Assembly: GCF_014648195.1 (NCBI RefSeq)
Contig: NZ_BMQQ01000003.1
Span: 279,140-315,058, forward strand
Source: Streptomyces purpureus
GTDB lineage: Bacteria > Actinomycetota > Actinomycetes > Streptomycetales > Streptomycetaceae
DNA length: 35,919 nt
Direction of reading: 5' to 3'
Translations under genes and position numbers: made by a program
Notes under the pieces: generated by a model
Database searches by the model: none
What the model saw: the letters and a program-made list of their open reading frames with translations, nothing else
What the model was told of the DNA's origin: nothing
In this document: one piece after another, positions 32,635 through 35,919 of the stretch
How the letters are laid out: each line of letters starts with the position of its first letter
Position numbering within the stretch: the first letter of the stretch is position 1

Positions 32635-33057
32635 CTACTTACGACCCTCCGGGCCGTACCACTGGAGCGGCTGGCCGGTCACTGCGGCGATGCATTCGAA
32701 GTCGTGGTCACAGTGCAGGAGGGTGAGCCCCTGCAACTCGGCTGTCGCGGCGACAACGAGATCCACCGCACCGGCGCTGCGGTGCTTGCCTTGCTTGGTG
32801 AGGGCTTCCTGGACCTGCCAGGCCCGGTCGTAAGCGCGGTCGTCGACCGAGACCCAGCCGAAGAGCAGCCGCATGTCTTCGATGCCGCGTGTCCGGTCGG
32901 CGGCTGATCGGGCGCTGTAGAAGAACTCCAGCTCGGTGATGGGGCACGTGGCGATCAGGCCGGCTGCTGCTGCCTGGTCCCAGCCGTACTGCTCCGCGTC
33001 GCCCCGCATGAAGCGGGCGAGGGCGCTGGTGTCGATCAGGTAGAGAGCGGCATTCAC
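32635..33057 (-). CDS. vapC: VapC-type PIN-domain toxin
   Basis: 140 residues. PIN nuclease acids are in place: D9 (YLIDTSAL), E42 (ITELEFF), D99 (GAVDLVVAA) and D117/D119 (HCDHDFECI). Such toxins cut tRNA or rRNA in the cell. The ATG overlaps the vapB stop (ATGA), the standard coupling of toxin to antitoxin. The stop codon lies only 8 bases from the repeat motif at 32607-32626, so the gene fills the cassette to its edge. Confidence 0.92.
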   Translation of the reverse strand: MNAALYLIDTSALARFMRGDAEQYGWDQAAAAGLIATCPITELEFFYSARSAADRTRGIEDMRLLFGWVSVDDRAYDRAWQVQEALTKQGKHRSAGAVDLVVAATAELQGLTLLHCDHDFECIAAVTGQPLQWYGPEGRK

Positions 33058-33269
33058 CGTCGGTAGTTCCGCTTGTCCTCGAAGAGTGTCAGATCGAACG
33101 CGCCTTCGTCGGCCGCGGCGCGAAGGCGGGTCAGGGCCAGCGCTCGCCGCCTGCTCTCCAGCACCTCGCGCAGGGCTGTGTTGACCGTCTCCTTCTTGGT
33201 GCTGGTTCCCAGTGCTTTGGCCACGTCTGCCACCAGCTCGTCATCGAGGTCAATCACTGTCCGGCTCAT
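33054..33269 (-). CDS. vapB: VapB-type ribbon-helix-helix antitoxin
   Basis: 71 residues from the ATG at 33269, placed 5 bases after AGGGG; a GTG two codons earlier would sit on that site. The N-terminus MSRTVIDLDDELVADVAKAL, then GTSTKKETVNTALREVLE, is a ribbon-helix-helix DNA-binding domain. The C-terminal part (GAFDLTLFEDKRNYRR) is the short toxin-neutralising tail. It is first in the vapBC operon and should repress it with VapC. Confidence 0.9.
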   Translation of the reverse strand: MSRTVIDLDDELVADVAKALGTSTKKETVNTALREVLESRRRALALTRLRAAADEGAFDLTLFEDKRNYRR

Positions 33270-33299
33270 GTTCACCCCTTTATATCAACTATGGAGACA

Positions 33300-33336
33300 A
33301 GTATACCTCCCATGGTTCAGTGACGTCATGGGTTCA
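33300..33336 (-). promoter_or_regulatory. Predicted vapBC promoter and operator
   Basis: On the minus strand ATGACG (33324-33329) and TATACT (33300-33305) are separated by 18 bases and end 31 bases before the vapB start. A perfect TGACGTCA (33321-33328) overlaps the -35, and CATGGTTCA (33311-33319) / CATGGGTTCA (33327-33336) form a direct repeat. The stretch is AT-rich for this genome. RHH antitoxins bind short repeats of this kind; the assignment is inference. Confidence 0.45.
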
Positions 33337-33728
33337 CGTCGGCATGACGCTGTGGATCCGGGAGAGGGTGAAGACGCGTTCGTCTTCGCGCAGGTGGCAC
33401 CACGCTTCGAGGTAGGGTGGGTCGAGTTCGAGGCGGCTGAGGGTGCGCACCGTGCGGTTCCCGGAGGTGGCGACGTATTCGACGGTGAGGGGCGTTCCAG
33501 CGTCGATGGCATGGGCGAGCTGGCGGACATCGCTATAGGAGCCGCTCCGGTGCAGAGTTCAAGGATGGTGCCTTCGCCGGGCTCGCGGGTGCGGAACGGA
33601 AGGGGTTCCTCCCCAGGTGGCGGTACTTGGAGGGCGGCATCGGCCACCGATGTGCCGAAAGTCCGGATTGGGGCGATGTAAACGCAACTGGAAATGCAAC
33701 CACGGCATGCCGAAGAGCCGGACCGCAA
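33334..33728 (-). pseudogene. WYL-domain-like C-terminal fragment, frameshifted
   Basis: Read right to left, one frame gives GEEPLPFRTREPGEGTILEL up to about 33557; the next frame continues LHRSGSYSDVRQLAHAIDAG, PLTVEYVATSGNRTVRTLS, EAWCHLREDERVFTLSRIHS and stops at 33334. Adding one C in the CTCTG near 33553-33557 would join them into one protein. The second part has the strand pattern of WYL domains found at the C-termini of regulators and some helicases. No start or N-terminal domain is present, and the right end merges with the cassette's repeat motif. It is a decayed gene piece in cassette 1. Confidence 0.6.
33683..33702. repeat. Right-end repeat motif of cassette 1
   Basis: CGCAACTGGAAATGCAACCA, an imperfect 12-base-period repeat related to the one at 32607-32626. 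It starts 86 bases before tRNA fragment 2; the counterpart at 35786 starts exactly 86 bases before fragment 3. Confidence 0.65.
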
Positions 33729-33747
33729 TCAACGGCCCGGCTCTTCG
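33711..33747 (-). terminator. Hairpin beside tRNA-Ser fragment 2
   Basis: CGAAGAGCCGG (33711-33721) pairs perfectly with CCGGCTCTTCG (33737-33747). It is followed by CGCCTG-TT-CAGGCG and the tRNA block. The 26 bases 33743-33768 are identical to 35846-35871 before fragment 3. Confidence 0.75.
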
Positions 33748-33768
33748 TTTCGCCTGTTCAGGCGGCTG

Positions 33769-33829
33769 CGGAGGATACGAGATTCGAACTCGTGAGGGGT
33801 TGCCCCCAACACGCTTTCCAAATGTTCGT
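33769..33829 (-). repeat. tRNA-Ser(GGA) 3' fragment, copy 2
   Basis: Same 53-base block as copy 1 (33769-33821) plus the shared 8 bases ATGTTCGT (33822-33829). The discriminator is followed by CAG rather than CCA on the minus strand, and the 5' half of the tRNA is absent, so it is not functional. Confidence 0.88.
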
Positions 33830-33936
33830 ACGGGGTCCGGCGGGGGCCGTAGCCGTTCTGACCTGCGGCGGAGCGTTCAGTGTGGCCCTGTCTGGACGGG
33901 GCCGGACGGGGGTGAATGAGACCAGAACTGAGACCA
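33830..33936. repeat. Left arm of cassette 2
   Basis: Homologous to 32519-32626. TGACCTGCGGCGGAGCGTTC (33859-33878) matches 32549-32568 at 18 of 20 bases. An imperfect inverted repeat (33886-33911) replaces the hairpin of the first arm, and TGAGACCAGAACTGAGACCA (33917-33936) follows 5 bases later, as in cassette 1. Confidence 0.7.
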
Positions 33937-34037
33937 CGCTGGTCGGGGTTCGCCCGGGTCCGGCCTGCTCGGCGGCCGACCACTCTAGACTTGCCCCCAG
34001 GTACGGGCCCGCGGACCGCTTCGTGGAGGAGCCGATC

Positions 34038-34313
34038 ATGAGTACTGCCCCGAACCTTCCGCTCCCGCCCCGTCGGCCTGGAGATCCACACCCGCTGCGG
34101 ACGATTCGGGAGATCCGGGAGTCCTTGCCCGAACAGCAGCTCGGGCACTTCGACGCCGAACTCGCCGACACGGACATCGACGCCCTTCCGGAGATGCTTC
34201 ACCGCTGGGCCACCCTCGGCAGTGACGGATTTCTTGATCGGCTTGAGTCGGCACCGTTCGAGGGTCTGGAGTTCGGGCAGCGTTCCTACGACGATGCGGC
34301 GGACGGCGAGTGA
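34038..34313 (+). CDS. Acidic small protein, candidate antitoxin for the downstream PIN toxin
   Basis: 91 residues from the ATG at 34038, with GGAGGAG upstream. The stop overlaps the GTG start of the PIN toxin (GTGA), the arrangement of an antitoxin. The N-terminus is Pro-rich (NLPLPPRRPGDPHPLRTIRE), the middle is helical and acidic (QLGHFDAELADTDIDALPEM), and the end is FEGLEFGQRSYDDAADGE. I see no ribbon-helix-helix, AbrB or PHD DNA-binding domain. Its role is inferred from position only. Confidence 0.75.
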   Translation: MSTAPNLPLPPRRPGDPHPLRTIREIRESLPEQQLGHFDAELADTDIDALPEMLHRWATLGSDGFLDRLESAPFEGLEFGQRSYDDAADGE

Positions 34314-34738
34314 TCTATCTGCTCGACACCAACGTGGTCTCCGAGATCACCACTCGGCCGAAGCCGGCTCCGGCTGTTGTCGCCTGGGCCCGTTCGGTCC
34401 CGTCTACCGGTCTCTACCTGAGTGTCATCACGATCGCGGAAATCGAGGCTGGCATCGCTGCGACACCGGACCTGGTACGGCGTGCCGTTTTCGAGCGGGC
34501 GCTCGAGAGCATCCGTGTCGACTACAGCGACAGGATCGCGGCCGTCGGAGAACAGGAGGCCCTCGCGTACCTCGCCCTTCATCGGAAGCTGAAGAGCACC
34601 GGAACTAGCATCGATCCGCCGGATGCTCTGATCGCCGCCACCGCCCTTGCGAACGGGTGGACCCTGGTGAGCCGGAACGTCAAGCACCTGGCCCGGACTG
34701 GCGCGCTCTTGCTCAACCCGTGGGAGTACGAGGGCTGA
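34310..34738 (+). CDS. VapC/FitB-type PIN-domain toxin
   Basis: 142 residues from GTG at 34310. PIN acids: D6 (YLLDTNVVSE), E44 (ITIAEIEAGI), D105 (IDPPDALIAA), with S-R-N at 121-123 (TLVSRNVKHL) as in FitB-like members. It should be an RNase. Translation is coupled to the acidic gene upstream. It is not closely similar to the VapC of cassette 1. Its last 26 bases overlap the 3' end of the convergent endonuclease gene. Confidence 0.9.
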   Translation: MIYLLDTNVVSEITTRPKPAPAVVAWARSVPSTGLYLSVITIAEIEAGIAATPDLVRRAVFERALESIRVDYSDRIAAVGEQEALAYLALHRKLKSTGTSIDPPDALIAATALANGWTLVSRNVKHLARTGALLLNPWEYEG

Positions 34739-35672
34739 CCTGGGGGCGGCTGCCTGAGCCCCCGCGAGATCGACTTCGCGGCAAATTCGCGGCGGGGCGC
34801 GTGGCACCGTGGAAGACCTGGTCGGTGTGCCAGGAGCGATGGCGCGTCGCTACGGGGTGGACTCCTGGCTGCGGGCCTATGAGCGGGCGGCCTGCGAGGG
34901 CTATGACGTGCTCGCGGGCCGCGGGGCTGCGTCCGACGAAGTGCTGCGAGACGAGGATGTGGTGGCCGTCGCCGATACCGAGGACGCCTTTGTCGAAGAG
35001 CTTGTGGTGCAGCGAGCACAGGCATAGGCGGTTGTCGACGTCATCTGGCCCACCGAACGCCCACCAGCGTACGTGCGCGGCTTCCAGTCCGACCGGCACC
35101 GTCCCGATCCGCCCGTCGTAGCCGCAGAAGGCGCACTGGTACTCGTACGCCGTCAGTACCAGCTCGCGCATCCGCCGGCCCCTTCGCCGCCGTGCCGGCG
35201 ACAATCCGTCCGTCTCTGCCGGCTCCAGCTCCAGTCCGATCGCTTCGCACAGTTCGCCGTGCAGAGAGGGCGGGAAGTGCTGGTCGAGCAGTACGCGCAC
35301 CATCCGACCCAACAGCGACGGCTCCCGCCGCATTGCCGCCCGTAGTTCCGGAGTCAGGCGCCCCGCAGCCCCGGCCGCCCGCAGGTCCCTCACCGCGCTT
35401 CCGGGACTGCCAGGTCCATGGGCGGTGCGCACTTCCCATACTCCGTCGCTGACCAGATGGTGGAACGGGTAGGCGGGCGTTGTCTTGTTGGGTGGTCCGT
35501 ACTCGGCCAGCAGCCGCTTCAGGTCCTCCTCCACGGCGCTGTAGAAGAGCTCGCCGTCGGCATCCTCCTGGAACCGGCTGAGGGCGTAGAGCAGGAGCAG
35601 CGGCTTGTGGGGCGCACGCGCCCCACCCTTGGTCCACTGCCTCAACGTCGCGGCCCGCTCCAGCCAGTCCAT
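34713..35672 (-). CDS. SBD-HNH endonuclease, probable phosphorothioate-DNA-dependent restriction enzyme
   Basis: 319 residues. Residues 1-150 (MDWLERAATLRQWTKGGARA, PHKPLLLLYALSRFQ, YPFHHLVSDGVWEVRT) match the sulfur-binding domain architecture of SprMcrA/ScoMcrA-type enzymes as I recall it. Residues 165-245 are an HNH nuclease: C180-x2-C183, H200 (LEAAHVRWWA), N214 (DDVDNRLCLC) and H222/H223 (LHHKLFDKG). Such enzymes cut DNA whose backbone carries Dnd phosphorothioates, blocking Dnd-modified incoming DNA. No dnd genes are in the window. The C-terminal 50 residues are unstructured. A ribosome-binding site is weak. It is the defence cargo of cassette 2. Confidence 0.85.
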   Translation of the reverse strand: MDWLERAATLRQWTKGGARAPHKPLLLLYALSRFQEDADGELFYSAVEEDLKRLLAEYGPPNKTTPAYPFHHLVSDGVWEVRTAHGPGSPGSAVRDLRAAGAAGRLTPELRAAMRREPSLLGRMVRVLLDQHFPPSLHGELCEAIGLELEPAETDGLSPARRRRGRRMRELVLTAYEYQCAFCGYDGRIGTVPVGLEAAHVRWWAFGGPDDVDNRLCLCSLHHKLFDKGVLGIGDGHHILVSQHFVGRSPAAREHVIALAGRPLIGPQPGVHPVATRHRSWHTDQVFHGATRPAANLPRSRSRGGSGSRPQVSPRTPTG

Positions 35673-35785
35673 GACGGGCGATCGTAGTGGTGCAGCAGAG
35701 GTACCGGCCTGGGCCCGTCACGGACATGCGCCCGGCGCCCTGCCGAATAAGCCACAGTGGTTCGTAGGTAAATGTCCGAAATAAA

Positions 35786-35805
35786 TGAGACCGAAACTGA
35801 GGCCA
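35786..35805. repeat. Right-end repeat motif of cassette 2
   Basis: TGAGACCGAAACTGAGGCCA, a 12-base-period repeat. It starts 86 bases before tRNA fragment 3, the same distance as the motif before fragment 2. Confidence 0.65.
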
Positions 35806-35814
35806 GGCGCACGA

Positions 35815-35850
35815 CGAAGACCTCGACCGCTGACGCGGTCGAGGTCTTCG
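35815..35850 (-). terminator. 16-bp hairpin beside tRNA-Ser fragment 3
   Basis: Positions 35815-35830 and 35835-35850 form a perfect 16-bp stem with loop TGAC; the stem base is CGAAGA/TCTTCG as in the hairpin before fragment 2. Confidence 0.75.
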
Positions 35851-35871
35851 TTTCGCCTGTTCAGGCGGCTG

Positions 35872-35919
35872 CGGAGGATACGAGATTCGAACTCGTGAGG
35901 GGTTGCCCCCAACACGCTT
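35872..35919 (-). repeat. tRNA-Ser(GGA) 3' part, copy 3 (cut by window edge)
   Basis: The first 48 bases of the block are identical to copies 1 and 2 and then the window ends in the anticodon arm. If the next bases complete a CACGC arm and a GGAGGAT acceptor strand, this is the intact tRNA-Ser(GGA) gene; if they read CCAAATGTTCG it is a third fragment. The discriminator is not followed by CCA. Confidence 0.8.

Larger units (their letters stand above)
32458..33829. mobile_element. Putative integrase-less cassette 1 (vapBC and WYL remnant)
   Basis: The segment is bounded by direct copies of the tRNA-Ser(GGA) 3' fragment. Just inside the left copy lie a hairpin and a 12-bp-period repeat (32607-32626); just inside the right copy lie a related repeat (33683-33702) and a hairpin (33711-33747). 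Both repeats contain TGCAACCA, whereas the neighbouring cassette uses TGAGACC. The content is vapBC plus a frameshifted gene piece; no integrase is present. Interpreting the repeats as recombinase arm sites is inference. Confidence 0.55.
33769..35919. mobile_element. Putative integrase-less cassette 2 (PIN toxin pair and SBD-HNH endonuclease)
   Basis: Bounded by tRNA-Ser fragments 2 and 3. Inside its ends lie TGAGACCAGAACTGAGACCA (33917-33936) and TGAGACCGAAACTGAGGCCA (35786-35805), matching each other better than the motifs of cassette 1. It contains a toxin-antitoxin pair on the plus strand and a restriction endonuclease gene on the minus strand, and no integrase. The element status is inferred from the end structure. 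The right boundary is cut by the window. Confidence 0.55.

Noticed and set aside
33627..34037. Longer frame fused to the front of the acidic antitoxin candidate
   Set aside because: It reads through the tRNA-Ser fragment and cassette arm repeats; the ATG at 34038 has a good ribosome-binding site.
32376..35919. Prophage or complete integrative element
   Set aside because: No integrase, replication, transfer or structural genes are present between the repeats.

Overview
The window looks like chromosomal DNA of a Streptomyces species. GC is very high throughout, third codon positions are almost all G or C, and GTG starts are common. The first 20 kb has a gene set and order I recognise from the conserved Streptomyces core around sigN/sigF and upp (the SCO4034-SCO4041 neighbourhood of S. 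coelicolor, from memory, not checked).

Left part (1-3.8 kb): a MarR-controlled efflux unit. A MarR repressor with a double palindromic operator precedes a 14-helix drug exporter with three Ig-like C-terminal repeats, then a YceI-family protein (cut by the left edge) with the same kind of Ig-like domain.

Core part (3.9-20 kb): a small membrane protein, a lipoprotein, two paralogous SigB-type sigma factors (sigN-like, sigF-like), a Dabb protein, a 54-residue membrane peptide, tRNA-Ser(CGA), tadA with its coupled partner, a small basic protein, upp, a LytR_C membrane protein, a ParB-like small protein, a HerA/YjgR-type ATPase, a secreted M28 aminopeptidase, an HhH-GPD protein coupled to a proline iminopeptidase, and a UvrA/DrrC-like ATPase divergent from a TetR gene.

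Variable part (20-32 kb): a TetR/WrbA pair, a VOC protein with a probable CTG start, an M20 amidohydrolase, a secreted metzincin protease, a degenerate repeat tract, a coupled SDR/PNPOx-fold pair, an AfsR/SARP-like regulator with a repeat-expanded linker and a lost C-terminus, and a MerR gene divergent from a two-domain alpha/beta hydrolase whose first domain lacks its serine. A short acidic protein and a lipoprotein follow.

Right end (32.4-35.9 kb): the most unusual region. The 3' part of a tRNA-Ser(GGA) gene, from anticodon loop to discriminator base, occurs three times in the same orientation (32458, 33769, 35872). Each copy is preceded at fixed distance by a 12-bp-period direct-repeat motif and a strong hairpin. 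The first two are followed by a second fixed-distance hairpin plus direct-repeat motif; the third is cut by the window edge. The two segments between copies look like separate integrated elements without an integrase. The first carries vapBC and a frameshifted WYL-domain remnant. The second carries a PIN toxin with an unfamiliar acidic antitoxin candidate and an SBD-HNH endonuclease of the type that cuts phosphorothioated DNA. I read this as a tandem array of small integrase-less stability/defence cassettes at a tRNA-Ser attachment site.
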